Below are positions 8,849-17,124 of a stretch of DNA of 64,000 bases, one piece after another. The stretch is from positions 1-64,000 of the forward strand of contig DATCKN010000120.1 in assembly GCA_036562185.1 (NCBI GenBank). The letters are read 5' to 3'. How positions within the stretch are numbered: position 1 is the first letter of the stretch; each line of letters begins with the position of its first letter. Source of the DNA: Thermoclostridium sp036562185. GTDB taxonomy: Bacteria; Bacillota; Clostridia; DSM-8532. Both the position numbers and the translations under genes were made by a program. The notes under the pieces are model-generated. The model was given only the letters and a program-made list of their open reading frames with translations. It was not told the origin of the DNA and did not search any database.

Positions 8849-8877
8849 TAATATTTGAAAACCCATATGCATAGAAT
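8849..8877 (+). promoter_or_regulatory. Sigma-E type promoter of the spoIIIA operon
   Basis: TAATATT (8849-8855), a 14-nt spacer and CATAGAAT (8870-8877) match the mother-cell sigma-E consensus KMATATT-N14-CATACAMT at all -35 positions and 7 of 8 -10 positions. The site is about 60 nt upstream of spoIIIAA. The spoIIIA operon is a known sigma-E target in Bacillus, so sequence and context agree. Confidence 0.75.
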
Positions 8878-8938
8878 TTAATCAAAACGGACAGCCTTGT
8901 TTTGAGCGCATACTACAGAAGAATCAAGGAGGTACGCC

Positions 8939-10051
8939 ATGCATTTGAAAAACTCAGCAATAAACCGCATTATTACCGATGTTATTCCGTTTCTGCCGGG
9001 AAAAGTGAAATTAGCTGTTTTAAATCTGGACAAGTCCATTCTTCAGGAAATTGAAGAGATACGGCTTCGCGCAGGAAAACCCGTAATGCTGTCCTGCTTC
9101 GGAAAGGATTTGATTCTGGGGGAGGACGGTCTTGTATTCACTAACGCAAATAACGGCTTTACTGTTACAATGGACGAGCTTTCTGATATGGTTTTTAAAA
9201 TATGTGAGAATTCTTATTACGCATACCAGGACGACATAAACAAAGGCTTCATTACAATAAGGGGAGGGCATCGCATTGGACTGGTTGGTACCCCTGTTGT
9301 GGAGAACGGCAGGATTATAAATATCCGGGACATATCCTCGCTGAATGTCCGCATTGCGCGGGAAGTTATAGGTTTCGGGGACAGGATTGTCAAAAGCATA
9401 TTCAAAAGCAGCGAAGACGTTTATAACACTTTAATTATTTCACCGCCCGGGATGGGCAAAACAACTCTTCTTCGGGATATCATACGTACTGTAAGCAACG
9501 GAATTGAAGGTATTTTTAACGGGCTGAAAGTTGGTGTAATTGACGAACGAGGTGAAATAGCCGCATGTTTCAGAGGAATTCCGCAAAATGATTTAGGCTG
9601 CCGTACAGACGTTATTAATGGGATAAGCAAGAAAGAGGGAATGGAAATGCTTCTCAGGAGCATGAGCCCGGGTGTCATTGCGCTGGATGAATTAGGCAAT
9701 CCCGATGATGTTTCAACAGTCCTCCAGGTGATGAATGCAGGAATTCGCCTGATAGCCACCGCCCATGGTTACGATGTAGACGGCCTGAAGGAAAGGCGCG
9801 GTTTCAGTGAATTATTCAATGAGCATTGTTTTGAACGCTTTATTGCCATATCTGTAAATAATGGCTTCCAGTATCAGATAAAAGTTATGGATGGTGAAGG
9901 AAATGTCCTTAGTGTGGATTGCAAAGATCGTAGGCAGCCTCTTAATTTTAGGGAGCTCAACGATGGTAGGCTTTACATATTCCCGAAGGCTCACCGAGAG
10001 GATAGAGTACATCAGGGAGATACAATCATTCTTGATGGATCTGGAAAATGA
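8939..10051 (+). CDS. spoIIIAA: Stage III sporulation protein AA
   Basis: This secretion-type ATPase of the SpoIIIA-SpoIIQ channel powers the mother-cell side of the complex that keeps the forespore active. It has a Walker A motif (PPGMGKTT, about residue 168) and Walker B-like hydrophobic stretches with IDERGE and VIALDELG. SpoIIIAA proteins usually run about 310-330 aa. Here the frame stays open to 370 aa, so the last 40-50 residues are encoded inside spoIIIAB in another frame. The normal end should lie near DGEGNVL. The start has AAGGAGG 8 nt upstream. This is either a lost stop codon or a sequence error. Confidence 0.92.
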   Translation: MHLKNSAINRIITDVIPFLPGKVKLAVLNLDKSILQEIEEIRLRAGKPVMLSCFGKDLILGEDGLVFTNANNGFTVTMDELSDMVFKICENSYYAYQDDINKGFITIRGGHRIGLVGTPVVENGRIINIRDISSLNVRIAREVIGFGDRIVKSIFKSSEDVYNTLIISPPGMGKTTLLRDIIRTVSNGIEGIFNGLKVGVIDERGEIAACFRGIPQNDLGCRTDVINGISKKEGMEMLLRSMSPGVIALDELGNPDDVSTVLQVMNAGIRLIATAHGYDVDGLKERRGFSELFNEHCFERFIAISVNNGFQYQIKVMDGEGNVLSVDCKDRRQPLNFRELNDGRLYIFPKAHREDRVHQGDTIILDGSGK

Positions 10052-10433
10052 AATCCATTATATGGGCCGCCCATTGGGACAAGCCTTGCTGCAATTTTCC
10101 CAGAACAGGGATACGCCATTATCAAAATTCTCAAGGCGTGTATATGAGATAAGCAAAGACGAAGAAAAAGGAATTGATTTGGCGTGGCAAAAATGTATTG
10201 ATGAATTTAAGAACTACTGGCCCATAGAACATGAAGAATGGGCGCTGCTTTCGCAAATAGGGGATGTTTTGGGAAAAACAGACAGGGCGAGCCAAAGTTC
10301 ATTTATTAAAATGATGCATGGAAAATTCTCCCTGCAGGAGAAAAAAGCAGAAGAGGACAGAACACGCAAGGAAAAGCTTTATAAAAATTTAGGCATACTC
10401 GGTGGGCTTGCAATTGTACTTGTATTGATATGA
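9891..10433 (+). CDS. spoIIIAB: Stage III sporulation protein AB
   Basis: SpoIIIAB is an inner-membrane protein resembling GspF-type platform proteins of type II secretion. The 180-aa frame starts almost at its N-terminal membrane segment (VGSLLILGSSTMVGF), continues into a long helical domain with the family-like FLMDLENEIHYMGRPL, and ends in a second hydrophobic segment. The start is uncertain: ATG 9891, ATG 9903 or GTG 9912. A GAAGGA sits at about 9897, which spaces best for 9912. The first 140-160 nt overlap the end of spoIIIAA in a different frame, so the two are probably translationally coupled. Confidence 0.88.
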   Translation: MVKEMSLVWIAKIVGSLLILGSSTMVGFTYSRRLTERIEYIREIQSFLMDLENEIHYMGRPLGQALLQFSQNRDTPLSKFSRRVYEISKDEEKGIDLAWQKCIDEFKNYWPIEHEEWALLSQIGDVLGKTDRASQSSFIKMMHGKFSLQEKKAEEDRTRKEKLYKNLGILGGLAIVLVLI

Positions 10434-10443
10434 GGGGATGAAT

Positions 10444-10638
10444 ATGGATATAGATTTGATTTTCAAAATAGCGGCAGTCGGAATACTGGTAGCAGTGCTA
10501 AATTCTCTTCTTACAAAATCGGGAAGGGATGAGCAGGCAATGATGACAACCCTCGCAGGGCTAGTGGTTGTACTTCTGATGGTAGTAAAGGAAATTGCAA
10601 ATCTTTTTAATACTGTAAAGGCGCTTTTTAATTTTTAG
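10444..10638 (+). CDS. spoIIIAC: Stage III sporulation protein AC
   Basis: This 64-aa membrane protein has two hydrophobic helices separated by a short polar loop (LTKSGRDEQA), the normal size and layout of SpoIIIAC. It is a membrane component of the SpoIIIA channel in the engulfing membrane. An ATG at 10438 lies directly against the GAGGGG ribosome site, so ATG 10444, six bases away, is preferred. It sits between spoIIIAB and spoIIIAD with short gaps. Confidence 0.9.
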   Translation: MDIDLIFKIAAVGILVAVLNSLLTKSGRDEQAMMTTLAGLVVVLLMVVKEIANLFNTVKALFNF

Positions 10639-10658
10639 TATATCGGGAGTAATCGGCA

Positions 10659-11042
10659 ATGGAGTTAATCAGAATAGGAGTACTTGGAATCACATCGGCC
10701 ATTTTAATATTAATATTAAAAAACCACCGGCCTGAAATGGGACTCCAGATATCCCTTGTTTTTGGCGCGATGGTAATGGTTTTTCTTGCCTCAAGAATCA
10801 GGACTGTTTTGGATTTGATAGGAATTTACGTAGACAGGGCCGATATCAGTGGTGTTTATATTTCAACGCTGTTTAAAATAATCGGAATGGCGTATATCAC
10901 CGAGTTTGCGGCAGAAAGTTGCAGAGACGCTTCACAGAATGCAATTGCAACCAAAATTGAACTTGCAGGCAAGATTCTGATAATAATAACTGCAATGCCG
11001 GTTATTACATCCGTGATGAACATTATTATCGGGTTGCTGTAG
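10659..11042 (+). CDS. spoIIIAD: Stage III sporulation protein AD
   Basis: The 127-aa polytopic membrane protein has about four hydrophobic segments and the family-like stretch YITEFAAESCRDASQNAIATKIE. Together with SpoIIIAC and SpoIIIAE it forms the membrane core of the SpoIIIA complex. It starts 20 nt after spoIIIAC with CGGGAG upstream. Confidence 0.92.
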   Translation: MELIRIGVLGITSAILILILKNHRPEMGLQISLVFGAMVMVFLASRIRTVLDLIGIYVDRADISGVYISTLFKIIGMAYITEFAAESCRDASQNAIATKIELAGKILIIITAMPVITSVMNIIIGLL

Positions 11043-11067
11043 CATTATCGCCTGAGGAGTATCGGAA

Positions 11068-12276
11068 ATGAAGAATTACTGGTTTTCTGATATAAAAACA
11101 GTCATGTATATAATATGCATCGGATTTTTCCTGCTGGTTTTTGCATTCCCAAGCGTATCAAAAGCCGAGGATGCCTCGATAATGGAAGATATTGTCAGTA
11201 CGCAGCTGGAAAGCGGTGAAATAAGAAACCTGCAGAAAAAACTTGAAGAAAGCATGTCCGATGAAGCAAAGGAGCTTTTTCCGTATTATTCGGCAGGACA
11301 ATTAATGAAGGAGCTCGTATCCGGCAATGTTCAAGACAGTATGGACAAGCTGCCCAATAAAGTATTGAATATTTTCATAGCAGAAGTAAAAGACAACTTC
11401 AGACTTGTTTTAAAGCTGATAGTAATAGTGTTTTTATCGGCATTAATTAAAAATTTGCAAGGCTCATTCAAAGACAGTGCAGTTGGTGAACTGGCCTATT
11501 TCGCTTGCTATGCCGCCGTAGTCACAATGCTTGCATTAGGGTTTCAAAGTGTTCTGGGTTATGCGGGTGAAGTTTTGGATGCAATTAACAACATAACGGG
11601 TTTTGCAATACCGTCGTTGCTTGCTTTGCTGATATCCAGCGGCAATGTAGTGTCCGGAAGTACATTGCAGCCCATTTTGCTGTTTGCAATACAGGCTGCT
11701 GTTAAGGTGTTCAGGAATGTATTTTTGCCGTTGTGCCTTATGGCAGGCATTTTGTTTATAGTCAGCGGTCTGTCCGAGAAAATTAAAATTACAGGTATGG
11801 CTTCGCTGCTAAAGCAAGTTGTTACATGGGGCCTTAAGGGAATACTGGTGCTTTTCGGTTCATTGGTTGCGATACAGGGAGTAAGCGGGGCTATTATAGA
11901 CGGAGCTGCCGTGAAAACGGCAAAGACCGCTATAAACACCTTTATTCCGGTAGCAGGCAAGTATATGGCAGATGCGGCAGATACCATTATAAGCTGCGCT
12001 CTTGTTGTCAAAAATACCGCAGGCGTTGTTACAATGATCGTCACTTTGGTAACCTGCTGTATTCCTATAATAAAGATGTTTGTTATCATACTGATGTATA
12101 AATTTGCTGCCGCAATTATCGAACCGTTTGCAGAGGAGCGTTTTTTCGACTGTATTACAGATGTATCTGATTGCATGAATGTTGTCCTGGGTGTGGTAGG
12201 TGCTTCAATATTTATGTTTCTGCTGTCAATCGGCGCTTTGCTTGGAGCCGGGGGAATCAGTGGAATGATGCAATAA
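11068..12276 (+). CDS. spoIIIAE: Stage III sporulation protein AE
   Basis: The 402-aa protein starts with a signal peptide (hydrophobic segment to about residue 28, ending near SKA-ED). A charged extracytoplasmic region to about 100 follows, then seven or so membrane helices. This matches SpoIIIAE, the largest membrane component of the feeding-tube complex. Family-like stretches include FAIPSLLALLISSGN and the C-terminal EPFAEERFFDCITDVSDCM. A GAGGAG site precedes the ATG. It lies 25 nt after spoIIIAD and 20 nt before spoIIIAF. Confidence 0.94.
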   Translation: MKNYWFSDIKTVMYIICIGFFLLVFAFPSVSKAEDASIMEDIVSTQLESGEIRNLQKKLEESMSDEAKELFPYYSAGQLMKELVSGNVQDSMDKLPNKVLNIFIAEVKDNFRLVLKLIVIVFLSALIKNLQGSFKDSAVGELAYFACYAAVVTMLALGFQSVLGYAGEVLDAINNITGFAIPSLLALLISSGNVVSGSTLQPILLFAIQAAVKVFRNVFLPLCLMAGILFIVSGLSEKIKITGMASLLKQVVTWGLKGILVLFGSLVAIQGVSGAIIDGAAVKTAKTAINTFIPVAGKYMADAADTIISCALVVKNTAGVVTMIVTLVTCCIPIIKMFVIILMYKFAAAIIEPFAEERFFDCITDVSDCMNVVLGVVGASIFMFLLSIGALLGAGGISGMMQ

Positions 12277-12296
12277 CACGGGGAGAAAATGATATT

Positions 12297-12848
12297 ATGG
12301 ATGAAATCAGGAACTGGGTGCTTAATATCGCTGCTGTTGCAATTCTTATGGTAATTCTTGATTTATTGATGCCTGAAGGGAAAATAAGGAACTTCACTCA
12401 GCTTGTAGCCGGATTTATTGTTATGTTTGTCATGATAAACCCCGTTCTCCAGCTGATAGGCAAGGGTGTACCTGCATCATTCGCAGGCTGGCGGGATGAG
12501 TTTTATCTCCTGAATAACCGTTTTAAATACACAGCTGACTCCCTGAAAGAGGAGCAAAACAGGCAGGTGCTGGAATTATACCGGAGCATGCTTGTTTCTG
12601 ACATAAAAAGCAGATTGGAAAGCAGCAGGCAAATAATTAAAGCAGAGGTGGATGTTGTGCTTAACGAAAATGTTTCTTCAAGCAAATTCGGTGAAATACG
12701 TAAACTCTATTTAAATCTTTTAATTGACAGGGCGGGTAAAAACATTCAAAACCGGCAGGAGCTGCTGGATGATATCCGAAATGAGCTGAAACAGGCGCTT
12801 TCTCTTGATGAAGATAAAATAATCATTCAGATAAAAGAAGGGGATTGA
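12297..12848 (+). CDS. spoIIIAF: Stage III sporulation protein AF
   Basis: The 183-aa protein has two N-terminal membrane helices (VLNIAAVAILMVILDLLMP and LVAGFIVMFVMINPVL) and a soluble domain in the intermembrane space. That domain has a ring-building fold like those of secretion systems. ATG 12297 gives the family-typical N-terminus MDEIRNWV and has GGGGAGAAAATG upstream. The longer open frame from 12171 is shadow sequence inside spoIIIAE and is not used. Confidence 0.9.
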   Translation: MDEIRNWVLNIAAVAILMVILDLLMPEGKIRNFTQLVAGFIVMFVMINPVLQLIGKGVPASFAGWRDEFYLLNNRFKYTADSLKEEQNRQVLELYRSMLVSDIKSRLESSRQIIKAEVDVVLNENVSSSKFGEIRKLYLNLLIDRAGKNIQNRQELLDDIRNELKQALSLDEDKIIIQIKEGD

Positions 12849-12857
12849 GGGGATATT

Positions 12858-13448
12858 ATGCCAAACTGGTTTGAAAACATGAAAGATTATTTTCAGAACA
12901 AAAAAGGTAAACGGGGAATTGAAAATTTAGTCATAATCTTAATCATTGGCGTAATAATTATCATAATAGCCGGTTCTCTTTTCGGTGATGATAAAAAATC
13001 CGAAAAAAAGGCCGGTAATGTGGATGCAATCGCTTTGTCATCCAATAATGCTCAGGACGAGCTGGAGGAGTTTGAAAAAAAACTTGAAAAAATCCTGTCC
13101 GAGATACAGGGAGCAGGAAATGTAAAGGTTATGGTGACATGGAATTCGGATGGAGAGGTGGTGCATGCGTATAACCAGACTGAGGAATTTGTACTGCGTG
13201 AACAACAGGACGGTACAGAGACGTTCAACAAGTCGGATGAAAAAAAAGTGCAAAACGAACTGGTATTTATGGACAGTGGCACAGGGCGTGTCCCTGTCGT
13301 CATCCGGAGGATTATGCCTGAGGTAAAGGGAGTTGTGGTGGTTGCTGACGGAGCCGGAAGCAGCAGCGTCCGCCAGGATATTATAAATGCTGTTGAAGCT
13401 CTGCTGGGAATACCCAGGCACAGGATTCAGGTTTTAAAAAGAAAATAA
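12858..13448 (+). CDS. spoIIIAG: Stage III sporulation protein AG
   Basis: SpoIIIAG forms the large oligomeric ring in the intermembrane space of the sporulation channel. The 196-aa protein has one membrane helix (about residues 24-44, rich in Ile) and a ring-building domain with the hallmark VKGVVVVADGAGSSSVRQDIINAVEALLG split over residues 150-180. It starts 9 nt after spoIIIAF, with GAGGGG upstream. Confidence 0.93.
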   Translation: MPNWFENMKDYFQNKKGKRGIENLVIILIIGVIIIIIAGSLFGDDKKSEKKAGNVDAIALSSNNAQDELEEFEKKLEKILSEIQGAGNVKVMVTWNSDGEVVHAYNQTEEFVLREQQDGTETFNKSDEKKVQNELVFMDSGTGRVPVVIRRIMPEVKGVVVVADGAGSSSVRQDIINAVEALLGIPRHRIQVLKRK

Positions 13449-13475
13449 TTTTAAATATATAAAGGTGGTGTGATA

Positions 13476-14042
13476 ATGAATAAAAAGCAGATTATAGTGG
13501 TTGCTTTGGTTCTTGTGATAATAACGGCAGGAGTTCTTCAATTTCTATATGGTGAGAAGGGTTTTTCATCCAAGGATGACGATGAGGAACGTCTCGGAGA
13601 GGCTGTTTATGTGGATAATATAACGGGAAACGACGTTAATTTGACCGACAGTTCAGGGTCAGGCAGTGAAAACGTTGCTGATAATACCGAAAATGACTAT
13701 TTTACACAGGCAAGGCTTGAAAGGGAGGCAATAAGAAGCAAGCAGAAAGAAGAGTTAAAGGAACTTACAAGCAATGCAACCGCCGGCGATGAAGTGGCCG
13801 CTCAGGCTCAGCAGGAATATCTTGATTTGGTAAGGCGATCCGAAATAGAAGCCACAATTGAATCATTAATAAAACAAAGAGGGATTGAAGATGTAGTTGT
13901 CATCATGGGTTCTACAGGAACCGTAGATCTTGTGGTAAAAGCAGACAGTTTATCCCAGACAGAAACAGCGCAGATCTCTGACATAGTAATAAGGCACGCA
14001 GGGGTTGAAATGAAAGATATACATATCAAGAATATGAAATAA
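13476..14042 (+). CDS. spoIIIAH: Stage III sporulation protein AH
   Basis: SpoIIIAH sits in the mother-cell membrane and pairs across the intermembrane space with forespore SpoIIQ. In clostridia the partner may be a different LytM protein. The 188-aa product has an N-terminal membrane helix (about 6-24), a variable acidic stretch, and the YscJ-like ring-building domain at about 95-188. ATG 13476 has AAAGGTGG 7 nt upstream; a GTG at 13470 is too close to it. This is the last gene of the operon. Confidence 0.92.
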   Translation: MNKKQIIVVALVLVIITAGVLQFLYGEKGFSSKDDDEERLGEAVYVDNITGNDVNLTDSSGSGSENVADNTENDYFTQARLEREAIRSKQKEELKELTSNATAGDEVAAQAQQEYLDLVRRSEIEATIESLIKQRGIEDVVVIMGSTGTVDLVVKADSLSQTETAQISDIVIRHAGVEMKDIHIKNMK

Positions 14043-14058
14043 TACCTGAAAGTCACAT

Positions 14059-14078
14059 GGGCAGGTAAAAACCTGCCC
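14059..14078. terminator. Hairpin between convergent spoIIIAH and rpsT
   Basis: GGGCAGGT-AAAA-ACCTGCCC is a perfect 8-bp stem with a 4-nt loop. It lies between the ends of two convergent genes and could serve both strands. Neither side has a good T-run, so its strength is uncertain. Confidence 0.5.
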
Positions 14079-14133
14079 TTAAAGCTTACTTATCTTATTC
14101 ACATCAGCAAAGGCGTACAAATTGCATACCAGA

Positions 14134-14406
14134 TTAATTATTTGCAGCCTGTGCTGCATTAAGAGCTTTCATAAGCTGTGACTTTTTCCTGGAGGCTTTA
14201 TTCTTATGAATCAGGTTCTTTGAAGCCGCTTTATCCAATTTCTTAATCGCCAGTTTCAAAAGTTCCTCCTTGTTGCTGCTGTTGGCAGCAAGTGCTTCTT
14301 TATAACGGCGGATAACGGTTTTCAATTCGGAACGCTTTGCTTTATTATGCGCAGTTCTTACTTTAATTTTCCTCTCTCTTTTAATAGCGGACTTTGTATT
14401 AGGCAT
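14134..14406 (-). CDS. rpsT: 30S ribosomal protein S20
   Basis: The 90-aa basic protein starts MPNTKSAIKRER and contains the S20 features RTAHNKAKRSELKT and KAASKNLIHKNKASRKKSQL. S20 binds 16S rRNA early in 30S assembly. The start is set at the ATG whose complement is at 14404-14406, preceded by GGAGGTGAAACA; an upstream in-frame start would add MLLGGET through the ribosome site itself. It is one of only two minus-strand genes here. It is convergent with the spoIIIA operon and divergent from gpr. Confidence 0.97.
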   Translation of the reverse strand: MPNTKSAIKRERKIKVRTAHNKAKRSELKTVIRRYKEALAANSSNKEELLKLAIKKLDKAASKNLIHKNKASRKKSQLMKALNAAQAANN

Positions 14407-14513
14407 TGTTTCACCTCCCAGCAACAACTCTATATAATAACGAGATTAAAAATGGGCTCCCGCCCCGGCATTACAGCAAATTTATGATGTAATTGCACAA
14501 ATTCCAAATAAGT

Positions 14514-14522
14514 ATTATAGCA
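14514..14522 (-). promoter_or_regulatory. Extended -10 promoter of rpsT
   Basis: On the minus strand the sequence reads TGCTATAAT, a perfect extended -10 element, about 108 nt upstream of the rpsT start codon. The -35 region is only T-rich. Between promoter and gene, the minus strand has GGGC-GGGA-GCCC (complement of 14454-14465) followed by ATTTTT, which may act as an attenuator in the leader. Confidence 0.6.
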
Positions 14523-14987
14523 CAATCCTTAAAAAAAACATAGGTATCTGTATGTGGTCATAATGTGGCACGTTGTTATGATAGCATGAAGATTTGCTTT
14601 TGGCAAGTTTTTTTTAATACAGGATGGTATCAATTTATAGCATGTGAAAAATTGTGCTAAAATGCGTTTTGTTAAAGTATTTAATGCGCAATGCCCGAAA
14701 AGTCGCTTTATTTGCAAGACCGGTGCATTTAAGCAGGGCAGGCAGGACTTTTGAAAATGCCTTCCGCAGGTCCTGCATCAGCTGGAAGTTTCCTTGCTAT
14801 GCACAATAGCTGACGCAAGTGAAATGATTTTTATCAGTAATGCAAAATATCTTTGCGGTGATGGCATAATTTGCCATAAGCATTTAATCAGACATTGAAA
14901 CTGAATAGTTAATACTAAATTGCAGAGAATAGTCATGAATAATTAAAATTTTTTAGAATATACGTTATGGAGGTATAAAAAGAAACT
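14523..14987. other. Non-coding region between divergent rpsT and gpr
   Basis: No frame here looks coding. It holds the -35 region of rpsT on one side and the gpr leader on the other. GCAGGAC (near 14740) and GTCCTGC (near 14770) form a 7-bp inverted repeat. A forespore promoter for gpr is expected, but I could not find a convincing sigma-F or sigma-G match. The gpr ribosome site GGAGGT is at about 14970. Confidence 0.5.
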
Positions 14988-16010
14988 ATGGACGAATTAT
15001 TAAGGAATCAATTCGGTGGAGTACGCACCGACCTTGCTTTGGAAGTCCATGAGAAAAACCAGGAAAATATACGGCGATCCGGGACTGCAACAACTTACCC
15101 TTATGCTGAAGGGGTGGAGGTGACCGAAGACGGGAACAAGGACATTCATGTCACAAGGGTTAAGATCACATCCCCGGCAGGTGAAAAGAATATCGGCAAG
15201 CCCATGGGCAATTACATTACTCTTGATGTCCCGAGGTTAAAGGAGAACGACCGGGATTTGTACGAGATGACTTGCCGCGCTGTGGCTTTTGAACTTCAGC
15301 AACTGTTAAAACTTAAGGATAATGACACTGTTCTTGTTGTTGGACTTGGAAACTGGAATATAACCCCCGATGCCTTGGGGCCGAAGGTTTCTTCTTACCT
15401 GATGGTAACAAGGCATTTGCATGAATATCTCCCGGAACAAGTGGATGACGGGGTGAGGCCTGTGTGTGCAATTGCACCGGGAGTTCTTGGACTGACAGGC
15501 ATTGAAACAAGTGATATTGTTAAAGGCGTAGTCGATGAGGTAAAACCCGCCCTTGTTATTGCCATCGATTCGCTGGCATCAAGAAAAATGAACCGCATAA
15601 ACACCACGATACAGATTGCCGATACCGGAATATCACCAGGGTCAGGTGTGGGCAACAAAAGAGGGGAATTGTCCGAAAAGACCCTTGGTGTACCGGTTAT
15701 TGCAATTGGAGTTCCAACGGTTGTGGATGCGGCTACAATGGCAAATGACACTATTGAGCTTGTTATAGACAATCTGATGGCTCATTCCGATAAAGGATCG
15801 GATTTTTACAAAATGCTTAAGGAATTGGATGAGAATGATAAATACAATTTAATCCGGGAAGTTCTTGAGCCATACGGTGGGAACCTGGTTGTAACACCAA
15901 AGGAAATGGATGAAGTGATTGAACGTGTTTCTAAGGTGGTTGCAAACGGTATAAACCTTGCCCTGCATAAAAATATCGGTTTTGATGATATTGACAGATA
16001 TTTGCAGTGA
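14988..16010 (+). CDS. gpr: GPR germination endopeptidase
   Basis: GPR degrades small acid-soluble proteins when spores germinate. The 340-aa protein has the MDELLRNQFGGVRTDLALE start; the propeptide that is removed during sporulation would end within this region. Family stretches are VLVVGLGNWNITPDALGP, APGVLGLTGIETSDIVKGV and DSLASRKMNRINTTIQIADTGI. A SASP substrate gene lies in the same window at 32331-32540. The gene is monocistronic by appearance, with GGAGGT upstream and a hairpin after it. Confidence 0.95.
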   Translation: MDELLRNQFGGVRTDLALEVHEKNQENIRRSGTATTYPYAEGVEVTEDGNKDIHVTRVKITSPAGEKNIGKPMGNYITLDVPRLKENDRDLYEMTCRAVAFELQQLLKLKDNDTVLVVGLGNWNITPDALGPKVSSYLMVTRHLHEYLPEQVDDGVRPVCAIAPGVLGLTGIETSDIVKGVVDEVKPALVIAIDSLASRKMNRINTTIQIADTGISPGSGVGNKRGELSEKTLGVPVIAIGVPTVVDAATMANDTIELVIDNLMAHSDKGSDFYKMLKELDENDKYNLIREVLEPYGGNLVVTPKEMDEVIERVSKVVANGINLALHKNIGFDDIDRYLQ

Positions 16011-16014
16011 ATTA

Positions 16015-16046
16015 ATTACATCAAAATTATGTAATGGGTCTTTTTA
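16015..16046 (+). terminator. Possible terminator of gpr
   Basis: ATTACAT and ATGTAAT form a 7-bp stem with a 7-nt loop starting 5 nt after the stop. They are followed by GGGTC and then TTTTT. The stem is AT-rich, so efficiency may be modest. Confidence 0.4.
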
Positions 16047-16214
16047 AATTAAAAATTTTATAGTACCATTTAATATTATATTATATTACAATAGCATATT
16101 GGGTATTAGAGTTTATTATGCAGTTAAAATGGTGGTATTCCATAATGTGGTTAAATGGGCTTAAGGCATTGCATCAGTCTATACTCTTAAGGAAGGAGCC
16201 GCATAATCGGTTTT

Positions 16215-17114
16215 ATGAATATATATTATAAAAAACGCAGAAGATTTCGCATAAAAAATACACCCAGGTTTTTTGCCGTGTTATTTGTTGTTTTACTATG
16301 CCTGATTGCTGTTTACGTAATTTCTGGCGGTGAGTTCAGGGCTATAAAAGCAGTAATGAATGCCATTGCTCCAACTCCTTCCCCTACTCCGGTTCCTACG
16401 CCTATACCAACTCCCACACCAACACCTGTACTGTCTCCTACGCCGGCTCCAACGCCATTGCCTGCTGGAAAGGTGCTGCGTGACGTATTGGTATGCATAG
16501 ATCCCGGACATGGAGGACGCGACCCGGGAACGGTATCACCTTATGATGAAACGTTCTATGAAAAGGATATAGTCCTTGATATGAGCCTCAGGTTAAGAGA
16601 TAAGCTTGAAGAAGCCGGGGTTAAGGTCATGATGACCAGGGAAGAGGATAAAGAACTCCACAGCTACTGGAAAGAAGACTTATGGGCAAGGCCGAGATTG
16701 GCAAATGAAGCAGGGGCAACATTCTTTGTAAGCATACATGTTAATGCTTTTGATACAAAGTTAAAGAACTGGGATGTCTATAACGGCACTGAAATTTACC
16801 ATTATGGAAAGACACATGGTGAGTTTACAAGCAAACAGTTTGCCGAAATTATGGGCGAGGAAATAAATTCTGTAACAGATGCAAATTATAACGGCATTTC
16901 GGTTCAGGACTATGCTGTACTGCGTATGTCAAATATGCCGGCATTGCTTGTGGAAACCGCATATATCACAAACAAAGCAGATCATGAACGTCTTAAATCC
17001 GACGAATTCAGGGATAATATGGTCCAGGGGATTTTTAACGGAACAATGCGTATCCTGGAAACAATGGGAGCATTCAAGGAAGACGATGTATATAAAATAC
17101 TGGTGGACCAGTAA
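16215..17114 (+). CDS. N-acetylmuramoyl-L-alanine amidase (Amidase_3) with Thr-Pro linker
   Basis: The 299-aa protein has a basic N-terminus, a membrane anchor or uncleaved signal (about residues 18-36), a Thr-Pro linker (about 50-86) and a zinc-dependent amidase domain that cuts the amide bond between MurNAc and the stem peptide. Zinc ligands and catalytic residues are recognisable: His in IDPGHGG, Glu in YEKDIVLD, His in FVSIHVNA and Glu in LLVETAYI. It is anchored outside the membrane, like the two proteins at the start of the window. Forms of this domain act in cell separation, germination or cortex processing; which applies here is unknown. AAGGAG lies upstream and ligA follows after 10 nt. 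Confidence 0.88.
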   Translation: MNIYYKKRRRFRIKNTPRFFAVLFVVLLCLIAVYVISGGEFRAIKAVMNAIAPTPSPTPVPTPIPTPTPTPVLSPTPAPTPLPAGKVLRDVLVCIDPGHGGRDPGTVSPYDETFYEKDIVLDMSLRLRDKLEEAGVKVMMTREEDKELHSYWKEDLWARPRLANEAGATFFVSIHVNAFDTKLKNWDVYNGTEIYHYGKTHGEFTSKQFAEIMGEEINSVTDANYNGISVQDYAVLRMSNMPALLVETAYITNKADHERLKSDEFRDNMVQGIFNGTMRILETMGAFKEDDVYKILVDQ

Positions 17115-17124
17115 GGGGATAGGT

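Noticed and set aside
12171..12296. N-terminal extension of spoIIIAF into spoIIIAE
   Set aside because: The ribosome site and family-typical start are at 12297; the upstream part is shadow of spoIIIAE.
14930..14975. Possible sigma-G promoter of gpr (TGAATA near 14936)
   Set aside because: No matching -10 element at the right distance; I would be forcing the consensus.
16879..17124. N-terminal extension of ligA into the amidase gene
   Set aside because: LigA homology starts at MDNKLNRIKEL (17125), with its own ribosome site; upstream codons encode the amidase in another frame.
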